Positions 1 to 8,091 of a stretch of DNA of 17,070 nt are shown piece by piece. The stretch lies in the NCBI GenBank assembly GCA_027578815.1, contig JANBTH010000453.1, positions 1-17,070 on the forward strand, in the 5' to 3' direction. The position numbers were made by a program, and so were the translations under genes. This DNA comes from Coemansia sp. RSA 1804 (Eukaryota > Kickxellomycota > Kickxellomycetes > Kickxellales > Kickxellaceae). Under the pieces are notes generated by a model. It searched no databases. It had not been told where the DNA came from and saw only the letters and a program-made list of their open reading frames with translations. Within the stretch, counting starts at the first letter, position 1. Each line of letters opens with the position of its first letter.

Positions 1-115
1 AAGATATATAAAATCAAATGAGGAGCGGGGGAAGAAAAGAAGGAAAGTCGGGGCTTTTGGTTTAAACTGTAAAAAAAGCAAAAGGCATGCCAAGAAAAGC
101 CAGCAGAAAATGCGG

Positions 116-2389
116 TTAGATTTGCGTGACGGCGCCGTCGTTCGCTGCTTGATCAGCGCCTTGGCTGTGCGGATTGCGCTGCACATACTTTAGCAGCGTC
201 AGAATGCATCCGGGCGTGATTCCGTCGATGCGCTTGGCCGCGCCAAACGTGTCGGGGCGGACGGCGCTGAGCTTCTCGATCTCCTCGCGCGACAGCACGC
301 CGATGCGCGAGTAGTCGATATCGGCAGGCAACCGCAGACCCTCGTCGCGCTTGAACAGACTGACCTCCTGCTCCTGCTGCTTGATGTACCCGTGGTACAT
401 GGTCTCCGTGATAACGCGGCGCTGGATCTCAAGCGGCACATCCGCCCACGCAGGAACCACATCGCTGATACGCGCTGCTGGCGGCCGCGTCAGTTTAGGC
501 CGCGCTGGCTGTCTCTGCTGCTGCTGCTGCTGCCCGGCGCCGGTGTTTTCAGGGCCCCGCGCACCAGTCCACACGTCATCGCGCAGGAACCCCATTCGGA
601 TCATGTCCAGCGCCGAGCGAAGCTGCCCGTCGTACGCCATCCGCACATCGCCGCCGAACTTGGCGACCCAGCTGTTCGGCGACATCACCACGCGCTCAAG
701 AAGCGCCCGTGCGGATGCCATGTCAGCCTCAACTGCATCCAGCCGCGCCAGTCTGGCTGGATCCCGCACCAGTCCAAGCGCTGCTGCGCGTCTCGTCAGC
801 CGCAGATCCGCGTTGTCTGAGCGCGACGTGAGCCGGTACTCTGATCTTGATGTGAACACTCGGTACGGCTCCTCAACGCCCCGCGTAATCAGATCATCGA
901 TCAGCACGCCCAGATACCCGTCCGAGCGATCAAGCACGAGCTGCGGCGGCTCACTGCCATTGGCAACGCCATCGCCACGTGCTGCGGAAAGTCCGGCGTT
1001 TGCGCCAGCAAGAATGCCCTGCGCCGCAGCCTCCTCGTAGCCGGTGGTGCCGTTGATCTGTCCAGCCATATAGAGCCCGCTGACCCGCTTAGTCTCGAGG
1101 TTGCGCTTGAGCTCTCGCGGATCAATGTGGTCGTATTCCACGCCGTAGCCCGGCTGCGTCATCACTACATTCTCCAGCCCTGGAATCTGGCGCAGGAACT
1201 GGACCTGGATATCCTCGGGCATCGTGTTGGAGATTCCGTTCGGATACACAATATCCGTGTGCTCGGGCAAGCCCTCGGGCTCTAGCCAGATAACGTGGCC
1301 CTCCCTCTCACTGAACCGCTTGATCTTCGACTCGATTGATGGGCAGTACCGTGGCCCACGCACCGTCTCGCGAATATGAATCGACTTGTCAAAGTTGGCA
1401 CGGATGATGTCGTGCACGGCTGCCGTGGTGCGTGTCTGGTAGCACGATATCTGGTTTTCTGCGTGCGGAACAGTGTCGCGGATAAACGAAAACGGGGTGG
1501 GTGGCATGTCGCCAAGCTGGCGCGGCATGCGCGAGTAATCAATGGTTCTGCCGTCCAGCCGAGGCGGGGTTCCAGTCTTCATTCTGCCCAGACGAAACCC
1601 AGCGTCCTTCAGCGACTTGGAGAGTCCGGTCGATGCTGCCTCGCCCTTGCGTCCGGCAGGAAACGCCTTGAGTCCAATGTGTATTTCGCCGCCCAGAAAC
1701 GTCCCTGTGGTGATAACCACTTTTCGCGAACGGATGATCTCGCCAGACTCCAGACGCACGCCCACGACGGTGGCAGACAATTGTGCAGACTCGCTATCTT
1801 GGCTTGCAAGTCTCCTAGCTGCCAATCCGTCCACATCCTCGCCCCGCTCCAGCAGGATGTCCGCAACGCTGCCGGACTTGAGTACGAGCCCCGGATACGA
1901 TTCCAGGGTTTCAATCATGTTGCGCTTGTAGATCACCCGGTCGACCTGCGCCCGTGGCCCGTGCACAGCAGGACCCTTTGATCGATTCAGGATACGGAAC
2001 TGGACTCCGCCAAGATCGGCCATCCGTCCGCATAGCCCGTCCATTGCGTCAACCTCGCGCACAAGAATTCCTTTCCCGATCCCGCCGAACGACGGATTGC
2101 ATGACATTTCGCCTATTGTGTCCAGCTTTTGCGTAACAAGCACGGTTTTTGCGCCTGCACGCGCCGCAGCTGAACTTGCCTCACAACCGGCATGGCCGCC
2201 GCCAATGACAACAACATCGTAGTCTACCTCCAAAGAAACTCTTCTGCTGCTGCTGCTGCTGCTGCTTCTGAGCGGCTCCTTGTTGGAGAAACATCTTGTT
2301 TTTGCACAAACCCTTGCTTGCCATCTAGCCTTGTTTTGTTGCACAACCTGGTATCGTCCAAGTGTCCGCAGTGACAACGACAATGGCAT
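116..2389 (-). CDS. MTO1: Mitochondrial tRNA U34 carboxymethylaminomethyl-modifying enzyme, MnmG/GidA family (MTO1)
   Basis: This single-exon gene encodes 757 aa. In this family the FAD protein works with the GTPase MSS1/MnmE to install the 5-carboxymethylaminomethyl group on wobble uridine of mitochondrial tRNAs. The N-terminal dinucleotide-binding motif GGGHAGCE is at residues 63-70. Family signatures follow: VRGPRYCPSIESK, QPGYGVEYD, AGQINGTTGYEEAAAQG and PYRVFTSRSEYRL. The C-terminal helical domain begins near YHGYIKQQ. About 55 basic, Ser-rich residues precede the FAD fold and look like a mitochondrial presequence, and the ATG at 2389 is the only upstream Met in frame. Length is slightly above yeast (669) and human (717). 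The excess is explained by the leader, a seven-Ser run (residues 42-48) and a six-Gln run near residue 620, both encoded by CTG/CAG triplet repeats. Identification is firm. Confidence 0.97.
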   Translation of the reverse strand: MPLSLSLRTLGRYQVVQQNKARWQARVCAKTRCFSNKEPLRSSSSSSSRRVSLEVDYDVVVIGGGHAGCEASSAAARAGAKTVLVTQKLDTIGEMSCNPSFGGIGKGILVREVDAMDGLCGRMADLGGVQFRILNRSKGPAVHGPRAQVDRVIYKRNMIETLESYPGLVLKSGSVADILLERGEDVDGLAARRLASQDSESAQLSATVVGVRLESGEIIRSRKVVITTGTFLGGEIHIGLKAFPAGRKGEAASTGLSKSLKDAGFRLGRMKTGTPPRLDGRTIDYSRMPRQLGDMPPTPFSFIRDTVPHAENQISCYQTRTTAAVHDIIRANFDKSIHIRETVRGPRYCPSIESKIKRFSEREGHVIWLEPEGLPEHTDIVYPNGISNTMPEDIQVQFLRQIPGLENVVMTQPGYGVEYDHIDPRELKRNLETKRVSGLYMAGQINGTTGYEEAAAQGILAGANAGLSAARGDGVANGSEPPQLVLDRSDGYLGVLIDDLITRGVEEPYRVFTSRSEYRLTSRSDNADLRLTRRAAALGLVRDPARLARLDAVEADMASARALLERVVMSPNSWVAKFGGDVRMAYDGQLRSALDMIRMGFLRDDVWTGARGPENTGAGQQQQQQRQPARPKLTRPPAARISDVVPAWADVPLEIQRRVITETMYHGYIKQQEQEVSLFKRDEGLRLPADIDYSRIGVLSREEIEKLSAVRPDTFGAAKRIDGITPGCILTLLKYVQRNPHSQGADQAANDGAVTQI
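515..532. repeat. (CTG)6 triplet repeat coding for polyglutamine in MTO1
   Basis: Six perfect CTG units are read on the minus strand as CAG, giving a Gln run in the poorly conserved linker before the C-terminal domain of MTO1. It is probably a polymorphic insertion, because bacterial MnmG proteins lack it. Confidence 0.85.
2244..2264. repeat. (CTG)7 triplet repeat coding for polyserine in MTO1
   Basis: Seven perfect CTG units are read on the minus strand as AGC, giving a Ser run between the presequence and the FAD-binding fold of MTO1. This is the same triplet as the glutamine repeat near 515, read in a different frame. Confidence 0.85.
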
Positions 2390-2540
2390 TATCCAGTATG
2401 TCTGACCGTTTCCTCTCTTGCTTAGGAACTAAAAAAGGAAAGAGCGAAAAGCAGAATGAATATAAAAGTACATGCAATTAGCAGGAGGAAGAAAAGATAG
2501 TTGGAAATAATTTCCCTCTTAAATAAAGAATGAATCAGAG

Positions 2541-2961
2541 TGTTTTATGGTAGGAAAAAGAAAAAGCTTTTTTCCAGCTTTTTACGATCAATTGAGCTGC
2601 TTGTAAAATGGAAGCTCATAAATCAGGAACCAGTCCCAAGAGATGAAAGGGAAACGCTAGCGGTAAGTGGTTATGTCCTGTAAGACCCCCAATGCGCAGG
2701 CTTGATGATACAAGCACAGTGCAAAAATGAAGAGGCCCACAGAAGCGCAAGATCCACAGGAGCAAAGCAGAACGGATTTGAAGTCACCCCAGAACGGGGG
2801 GTCGTCACCATATCCGCAGCTCCTGTATTTGAATTTTGCTTTTACTATCAGCTGCTATACTAACCATCCAGATCACTGGGAGCAACAATGGTGCTGCCGG
2901 ATCTGGACAGTTAACGAAAAAACAGCGTTCGATAGTAGAACCCATTTCCAGCACTGGATAA
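2541..2961 (+). CDS. Probable small spliced gene of unknown function (three recognisable exons, 5' end uncertain)
   Basis: No homologue was recognised. Three open stretches join in phase 0: about 2541-2662, 2720-2824 and 2872-2961, ending at a TAA. The first intron (2663-2719, 57 nt) starts with GTAAGT and ends with CAG. The second (2825-2871, 47 nt) starts with GTATTT, contains a perfect TACTAAC branch site at 2858-2864 and ends with CAG. The joined product has a basic/hydrophobic helix-like part (FLRSIELLVKWKLINQEP), a polar middle (FEVTPERGVVTISAAP) and a tail containing LTKKQRSIVEP. No ATG lies in frame in the first stretch. An exon 2398-2467 starting MSDRFLSCLG could supply it, with a phase-1 intron 2468-2540. 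That would put its ATG only 8 bp from the MTO1 ATG, so this exon is tentative. The intron signals make chance unlikely, but the coding claim is moderate. Confidence 0.42.
2858..2864 (+). other. Consensus intron branch site TACTAAC
   Basis: This is a perfect match to the fungal branch-point heptamer. It lies 7 nt before a CAG acceptor (intron end 2871) and is the main reason to believe a spliced plus-strand gene lies here. Confidence 0.5.
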
Positions 2962-3151
2962 TTATCTTTTTTTCATTTTGAATCATTCATACTCTGCACC
3001 CGGCGGCAACAGCACCACACATAGTTATGGCTTTTGCATTTTTTTGAGGAGAGGTAGCTAGAAATGCTGATGAAAGCGATTGATTGATGTTTTTCGTTAT
3101 CTCCTTTTTCCCCCTGCACTTTTGTTTTTTTTTTGGCATTACCTTTTAAGA

Positions 3152-3439
3152 ATGGGTGAAAACAGTTCGCACGCAGACACGATCGCCGCAGGGCTTCAGA
3201 GACAGCTGGACGTGATATACGCAATGATACACAACAAAAGCATCGCCACAGCACCACCACAGTCTACAGACGACGACAACAGCAACAGCAGCAACAACGA
3301 CACAAGCGGGGTTGATAAGGAGAAGCAGGAGCAAAAGAGCGAGATCCAGAAACTCAACAACCGCATCAAGCACCTTGTGCGTGCACTGGACGCAAAGGAT
3401 CGCGAGATCCAGCAGCTCAGAAGGGAGAGAAGCATGTAG
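3152..3439 (+). CDS. Small hypothetical coiled-coil protein (95 aa)
   Basis: The function was not recognised. The first ATG, at 3152, gives a 95-aa hydrophilic protein; an upstream in-frame TTG is not a credible eukaryotic start. Residues 1-30 (GLQRQLDVIYAMI) look like a short amphipathic helix. A Ser/Asn/Asp-rich linker of about 25 residues contains SNSSNNDTSG. The last 40 residues (EIQKLNNRIKHLVRALDAKD, then REIQQLRRERSM) are rich in K, E, Q and R with regular Leu/Ile spacing, as expected of a coiled coil. There is no signal peptide or membrane segment. The gene converges on GRX5, with 121 bp between the stop codons and an AATAAA at 3512. It could be a subunit of a larger complex, but nothing here says which. 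Confidence 0.65.
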   Translation: MGENSSHADTIAAGLQRQLDVIYAMIHNKSIATAPPQSTDDDNSNSSNNDTSGVDKEKQEQKSEIQKLNNRIKHLVRALDAKDREIQQLRRERSM

Positions 3440-3511
3440 ACTAGACTGGCCAGTACGCCAAGTTTTTGTTAATTTCTTCACGGTTGTTCATCTAGCTTGT
3501 CAGGTAAAAAA

Positions 3512-3517
3512 AATAAA
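3512..3517 (+). terminator. Candidate polyadenylation signal AATAAA
   Basis: AATAAA lies 73 nt past the stop of the 95-aa coiled-coil gene, in an A-rich stretch of the 121-bp convergent spacer before GRX5. Fungal poly(A) signals are loose, so this is only a plausible site. Confidence 0.35.
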
Positions 3518-3560
3518 ACAAAAAGCATAAAACCATACTTCACAACCAGAAGCAGACTAC

Positions 3561-3977
3561 TCAGTTGTCCTTCTTGTCGCCGACGGACTCATCAGGTTCG
3601 GGAAGCAGAATCCCTTCCTTGACAAGCAGCTCATGAAGCTCGCCGGACTGGTGCATCTGGACCATGACGTCGCAGCCGCCAATGAATTCGCCCTTGACAT
3701 AGACCTGAGGAATGGTGGGCCAGTCAGTGTACTCCTTGATGCCTTCGCGGATCTCAGGGTCCTGGAGGCAATCGACGCCGGCGATCTCATCAACACCATG
3801 CATCTGGAGGATCTGGATAACGGCCCTGCTGAAGCCGCACATTGGCTCGTCGGGCGATCCCTTCATAAACACTACAAGGTTGTTTTGTTTGACGGCGTCT
3901 TCAATCGTGGCTTTGGCGCGCGCGGTGATCAGCCGTGTGGCAAGCAGCTGGTGCGCAGCAGTTGGAGCAGGACGCAT
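3561..3977 (-). CDS. GRX5: Mitochondrial monothiol glutaredoxin-5
   Basis: This 138-aa protein belongs to the CGFS glutaredoxins, which bind a [2Fe-2S] cluster with glutathione and pass it from the ISC scaffold to acceptor proteins in the mitochondrial matrix. The active-site CGFS is at residues 47-50 within KGSPDEPMCGFSRAV. The cis-Pro and glutathione-binding segment WPTIPQVYVKGEFIGGCD lies at about 86-103. Residues 1-24 (MRPAPTAAHQLLATRLITAR) are basic and free of acidic residues, which is typical of a matrix presequence. The start is the ATG at 3977; the reading frame extends seven codons upstream only to a TTG. Length matches yeast Grx5 (150 aa). No introns were seen. Confidence 0.95.
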   Translation of the reverse strand: MRPAPTAAHQLLATRLITARAKATIEDAVKQNNLVVFMKGSPDEPMCGFSRAVIQILQMHGVDEIAGVDCLQDPEIREGIKEYTDWPTIPQVYVKGEFIGGCDVMVQMHQSGELHELLVKEGILLPEPDESVGDKKDN

Positions 3978-4337
3978 GGCGGAAGCAATAGACCGCAAGG
4001 CCGACTACAAACAGTACAGGAGGAAACATAGTGGAGACAGACCGGGTGTTAGCATCAGTACCTCGGAAACAGAGACCGCAGGAAGAGAAGAGAAGGGTGG
4101 TAAGACATGCGGGGGAGTACGTACGGATTTTACATGAAGACGGAACATTGCAGGAATGGAGCGGATATGGAAGAATAGAGAGAAGGGAATTGAAAGCAAG
4201 ATTCAACAAATGAATAATTTGGAACAAGAAGAAAAGAAAGAAAAGCACCTTGAAGCTTCAGGCGTTCCCGCTTTTTTTGATTGTGGAGTAATGGTATTTA
4301 TAATAAGTGGTAATGAGATTGGTGATTATTGGTGGTA
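3978..4337. other. Intergenic spacer: GRX5 upstream region and aminopeptidase 3' flank
   Basis: This 360-bp spacer between two minus-strand genes holds no coding stretch with recognisable protein features. The plus strand is purine-rich around 4220-4245 (GAAGAAAAG-like). No TATA box oriented toward GRX5 was found, so that promoter appears TATA-less. Confidence 0.5.
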
Positions 4338-7130
4338 CTACTTTGCGCTGCTGTCGTTCGGGTCGCGGTGGCGCCAAAAGTCAAACTGGGTGTTCTCGAG
4401 CTCATGGAAGGAGCGGAACAAAAAGTTCGTCATGCGCGCATAAAGCGCGGGACGCACGCCGTGGGTGTAGATGCTGTGGTCAGAGTCAGTGTAGATGGCC
4501 ATTTCGAAGCCAGGAACATTGGCAGCCTCCAGCATATCAGCCAGCGCCAGCGAGTTCTGCACATGCACATTATCGTCGCCCGATCCATGCTGCAGCAGGA
4601 AGCGCGCATTGCGGAACCCGTCGGCAGAAGTCACGGCGCTGGCAGAGTAGCCGGCATCGTTGGCGGCGGGCGTCTTCATGTAGCGCTCGGTGTAGACGGA
4701 ATCGTAGAGGCGCCAGCTTGTGACAGGCGCAACGGCCATTCCTACGCGGAAAACGTCGGAGTGGTGCTCGATGACGCGCGCTGTGGTGTAGCCGCCGAAC
4801 GACCAGCCCCAGATGGCAATGCGATGCGGATTGACGTAGGCTTGGCGCTGGAAGAAGCGCGCAGCCGCAGCCTGGTCGGCGGGCTCCAGCATGCCAAGCT
4901 GCTTGTTGACGGAGCTGCGGAAGCGACGGCCCTTGCGTCCAGTGCCCCGGCCATCAACCACAGCTACGATCCACTGCATATCGGGCACATCGGTCTGCGA
5001 CACCAGCGCTGCGTGCCAGTCAAGCGAAAAGGCGCGCGACACAAGCTGCGAACCGGGTCCGCCGTACACGTGGAACAGCACTCCATACTTGGCGCGGGCG
5101 CCAGCATCAAAGCCGGGCGGATAGATGGCCATGGCATTCATCATATCGCCAGCATCGTTGGCTATCTCAAAGAACTCGGTGCGCGGCAGACTGTAGGCTG
5201 CCAGCTCCTCGGCCCCCTCGCTGTTGTCGCCCAGCACCTTCTCAAATCCGCCGGCGCTGGCGTACACCGCCTGCCACGGAAGTTCCGGCCCACGATAGCG
5301 CAGCACGTAGAATCCGCCACCCGTCGAGAAGCTGGCATCGTATGTGCCGTTACGCACGCCGTTGATCCGTGCGCTTTCGCTCTTTGCAGTCGGCGGAGAC
5401 AGTGCGCGCACCTTGCCATTCTCGAGATCGTTCAGCGACACCTGGTAGACGTTCGTAGTAATGCTCGACTCCTGTGTGCTGGCGAAGCTGACAATGCCGG
5501 TGCGGCGATCCAGCGCAACGCTGTCTGGAATGACATCGTAGTCGCCCGACGTCAGCCACAGCATCGGCTGCGGTGCGTCCAGCGGCGAAAACAGCGCCAG
5601 ATGCGTGTACTCGCCGTTCTCCACAAGATCCAGATACGCGTCGGCCGTCAGCGTCTCAACCGTGCGCTTCGGCACAAACACCGGCGCCGGCGTGATGTCA
5701 ATCCACGCATCGTCGTCCGACTTGCGCTCACGCACCACTCGCGCCGCCAGATGCTTTGCGTCGCCGCCCGACAGATACACCTTCACCTGGTCCTGCACCC
5801 GATTCATCATGTACACTAGCAGCTGGTCGCTGCCGTCCGTCAGCCACGTGACGCTGCTGATGACGGTGTCGTCGGCGTCAAATGCCGCATCGAACGCAAT
5901 GGGCTGCGGGTGGAAGTCGGTGTTTGCGTTGTCGCTGGCCTTTCTGGCCGCTGCTGCACCGGCGCCGCCAAAGTCGGGACGGATCACGTGCAGCGACACG
6001 CGCGGGTTTGCGGCGCCGGCCTTTGGGTAGTGCAGGCGGACTGGATCCGGATACAGCGCGGAGCTGTTCTCGGGATGGAACAGCTCGTACTGAAACGCCG
6101 GCACGCTGCTGTCGTCCATGCGCAGATACGCCAGCGCCTGGCCGTCGGGCGCCCACCAGCTCGCAGCTCCCGACCCAAGCACCTCCTCCTCATACACCCA
6201 GTCGGCGATGCCGTTGAAGACGCTCTCGCTGCCGTCGTCGGTGACCTGGATCTCGTGCATCATATCTGACACAAACAGGTCGTTGTCGCGCACAAAGAGA
6301 ATGTTGTGACCCGTCGGCGCCCACTCCACGCGCTGCACTCGGTCGTTGGCGCTGCCAGTCAGCGGAATCATTGTGCGCTCCCGCGTGTTGTATACCAGAT
6401 ACGTGCCACGCACAGAGTGCCGCCACACCTTCTCTGTGCGCACATTGAACAGCATGTACTCCCAGTCCGCCGACACCGACCAGCTCAGCGGCTCAAACGG
6501 TTCCACCAGTCCGCTGGCCGCCTTCGCTACGTCTTCTGCCGTCGCCAGCTTGTGCTCCCACGTTGCGTTGTCGACCTTCAGCACCGTAAACGCCTGGTTG
6601 CGCATTGTGCGATACAGCCCGTCAATGCTTGCGTCGCTTGCGTGTGCTATCCAGTCCAGGTTCTCTGTGTGCGCCAGTCCACCCAGATGCCCTACGTTGT
6701 CGTATGTCACCAGCTTCTTTCCCGCGCGCCCCGACTGTCCCGCATCGCTATCGCCTGTGCTGCTTGGGGCCTCTGTCGCCGGCTCCGTTGCGCCGCCCGT
6801 CTTGCTATCACCAAACACACGCCACGCCGCAGATGCTCCCGCGTACAGCGCAAAGCATCCGACAACCACCATCAGAATGTGCACCAGGCTGAATCGCTTG
6901 CTTCTCCACATCCGCTGCTTCCTGCTCTGCGGGTCGTAAGTGCTGAACTCCTGGTAGAACCGCACATCGTCCTCCTCTCCAAACCCCTGCGGCTCCCCTA
7001 TCTCCAGCTCCGCGTAGTCGGGTCCGCGCCTCCCCCGCATTGTCTCCGAATCCGCCTCTGTTGCGCTTGAGCTTGGAACTGGGCTTTCCTGCTGCTCAAC
7101 CCGTCGGTACTCTGCGCTGTTTCCCGCCAT
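4338..7130 (-). CDS. STE13/DAP2: Type II membrane dipeptidyl aminopeptidase, peptidase family S9B (STE13/DAP2-like)
   Basis: This 930-aa single-exon protein is predicted to remove X-Pro or X-Ala dipeptides from peptides in the late Golgi or vacuole. A polar cytosolic tail of about 80 residues ends in RKQRMWRSKRF, followed by one membrane segment at about 81-103 and a lumenal Ser/Thr/Gly-rich stalk. The eight-bladed propeller contains DWVYEEEV, whose E315 and E316 match the paired glutamates of DPP4 that bind the substrate amino terminus. The C-terminal alpha/beta hydrolase has GWSFGGY (Ser777), HGSGDDNVH (Asp852) and DSDHSIY (His885), a complete catalytic triad. The oxyanion-side motif VYGGPGSQ is at about 688-695. 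Length is like yeast Ste13 (931) and longer than Dap2 (818). The enzyme class is firm; the choice between Golgi and vacuolar paralogue is not. Confidence 0.96.
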   Translation of the reverse strand: MAGNSAEYRRVEQQESPVPSSSATEADSETMRGRRGPDYAELEIGEPQGFGEEDDVRFYQEFSTYDPQSRKQRMWRSKRFSLVHILMVVVGCFALYAGASAAWRVFGDSKTGGATEPATEAPSSTGDSDAGQSGRAGKKLVTYDNVGHLGGLAHTENLDWIAHASDASIDGLYRTMRNQAFTVLKVDNATWEHKLATAEDVAKAASGLVEPFEPLSWSVSADWEYMLFNVRTEKVWRHSVRGTYLVYNTRERTMIPLTGSANDRVQRVEWAPTGHNILFVRDNDLFVSDMMHEIQVTDDGSESVFNGIADWVYEEEVLGSGAASWWAPDGQALAYLRMDDSSVPAFQYELFHPENSSALYPDPVRLHYPKAGAANPRVSLHVIRPDFGGAGAAAARKASDNANTDFHPQPIAFDAAFDADDTVISSVTWLTDGSDQLLVYMMNRVQDQVKVYLSGGDAKHLAARVVRERKSDDDAWIDITPAPVFVPKRTVETLTADAYLDLVENGEYTHLALFSPLDAPQPMLWLTSGDYDVIPDSVALDRRTGIVSFASTQESSITTNVYQVSLNDLENGKVRALSPPTAKSESARINGVRNGTYDASFSTGGGFYVLRYRGPELPWQAVYASAGGFEKVLGDNSEGAEELAAYSLPRTEFFEIANDAGDMMNAMAIYPPGFDAGARAKYGVLFHVYGGPGSQLVSRAFSLDWHAALVSQTDVPDMQWIVAVVDGRGTGRKGRRFRSSVNKQLGMLEPADQAAAARFFQRQAYVNPHRIAIWGWSFGGYTTARVIEHHSDVFRVGMAVAPVTSWRLYDSVYTERYMKTPAANDAGYSASAVTSADGFRNARFLLQHGSGDDNVHVQNSLALADMLEAANVPGFEMAIYTDSDHSIYTHGVRPALYARMTNFLFRSFHELENTQFDFWRHRDPNDSSAK

Positions 7131-7638
7131 GACCTCTTCTCTTTGCGACTCACGCCCTGTCGTATTTGGTGAAAGGGGCTCTACAAGTGCTTTGTGCCTT
7201 CTTGAATGAAAAGAAGAAATACAATACGCTGGCTTGGAATCTCTTGACCGAGAAAGTAAAAAAAAACAAATACAATAACACTATCAATAATGTCTCCAAT
7301 TAGATGGTCGTTGAGGAAGGAAGGAAGGAAGGAAGGAAGGAAGAGAAGGGAAGAGAGAAAAGAAAGCACTTTTGCCTACAATAGAACAGAAAGAAACGTG
7401 TATTGGCCGGTTTCCTCCCATCTTCCTTGCATCGCCACAGCGAGATGCAACAACAGCCACAACATCAGACCAATCATCAGGAACACACAAGTAGCAGACT
7501 TATTTCTTGGCCTGCAAATGCAACACAATGATGTATGTTTTTATTTATGGCTTTAAACGTAATAAGGGAATTAGAAACCACTGCTACCGCCTCTCAAGCA
7601 TCATCGGCACTCTGCTAAACCGCTTGCTGCCTTTGTGT
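7131..7638. other. Intergenic spacer with aminopeptidase promoter and MRP21 3' flank
   Basis: This 508-bp spacer between two minus-strand genes is low in coding character. It contains a GGAA microsatellite (7315-7342), A-rich runs near 7256-7275 and a CCAAT sequence near 7470. The frame open at 7290-7556 is a translation of the repeat followed by non-conserved sequence and is not called as a gene. Confidence 0.5.
7315..7342. repeat. (GGAA)7 tetranucleotide microsatellite
   Basis: Seven perfect GGAA units lie about 190 bp upstream of the aminopeptidase ATG, within its probable promoter or leader. On the transcribed strand it reads TTCC, a pyrimidine tract. Confidence 0.9.
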
Positions 7639-8091
7639 TTATATGCCCCAGTCCTTCATCCTCATCACCAGCTTCACCTTCTTCCCCACCTCTTCCTTGA
7701 AGCGCCGGGCATGCGATTCAAACCTCAAACGCTGCCGCTTATACTTTGGCTTTTCGTACCGCTTGCGTAAATTAAGCTCCTTTCGCACATTGTTCTCCAT
7801 CATGATGCGGTTCAGCCGTGCGTAGGACTTGGCCGGTCCTCCTGATATCACTGGCACTGACCGTCCTACGACCTGCGACCCCATATTGTACATTCCCTGC
7901 CTCAGTGCACTCGCCAAGAACTGATTCCTCGACTCTCCTGCCATCCCACCGCTTTCCACAGTCCCCGCTCTGTTGCCGCTAGCAAACACGTTAGGTCTAG
8001 CTGTAGTGCTCATAAACCGCCACTGCGGAAACGCCGATGCCGATGTCAGCGTTTGCTTGGTGAACTTTTTTGCAAGACTTACTCCGAGCAT
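7639..8091 (-). CDS. MRP21: Mitochondrial small-subunit ribosomal protein bS21m (MRP21)
   Basis: This 150-aa protein is a component of the mitochondrial ribosome small subunit. The C-terminal 75 residues carry the S21 family pattern: GRSVPVISGGPAKSYARLNR, NNVRKELNLRKRYEKP and a strongly basic end KYKRQRLRFESHARRFKEE. The N-terminal 75 residues are a presequence (LAKKFTKQTLTSASAFPQWR, then FMSTTARPNV) plus a Gly/Ser-rich spacer, as in yeast Mrp21 (177 aa), which also has a long N-terminal extension absent from bacterial bS21. The start is the ATG at 8091; two codons upstream the frame has only a GTG. No intron was seen. Confidence 0.9.
   Translation of the reverse strand: MLGVSLAKKFTKQTLTSASAFPQWRFMSTTARPNVFASGNRAGTVESGGMAGESRNQFLASALRQGMYNMGSQVVGRSVPVISGGPAKSYARLNRIMMENNVRKELNLRKRYEKPKYKRQRLRFESHARRFKEEVGKKVKLVMRMKDWGI

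Noticed and set aside
1376..1981. 201-codon open frame on the plus strand
   Set aside because: It is antisense to conserved MTO1 sequence and has no protein features.
2640..2720. Possible tRNA or small RNA in the spacer beside MTO1
   Set aside because: There is no T-loop GTTCRANNC, no A/B box pair and no cloverleaf pairing. Intron signals explain the stretch better.
2727..2981. 84-codon frame starting MKRPTEAQ
   Set aside because: It runs through an intron with a TACTAAC branch site. The neighbouring frame joins cleanly across both introns and looks more protein-like.
3978..3998. Seven-codon N-terminal extension of GRX5 from an upstream TTG
   Set aside because: TTG is not a credible nuclear start codon in fungi. 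The ATG at 3977 gives a normal presequence and length.
4329..5819. 496-codon open frame on the plus strand
   Set aside because: It is antisense to the dipeptidyl aminopeptidase, whose catalytic motifs are intact on the other strand. The translation is His/Arg/Ala-rich with no recognisable domain, as expected from GC-rich third positions.
6306..7070. 254-codon open frame on the plus strand
   Set aside because: It is antisense to the N-terminal part of the aminopeptidase, low in complexity and without motifs.
7290..7556. 88-codon plus-strand frame over the GGAA repeat
   Set aside because: Its charged start is only the translated microsatellite, and the rest shows no conservation signals.
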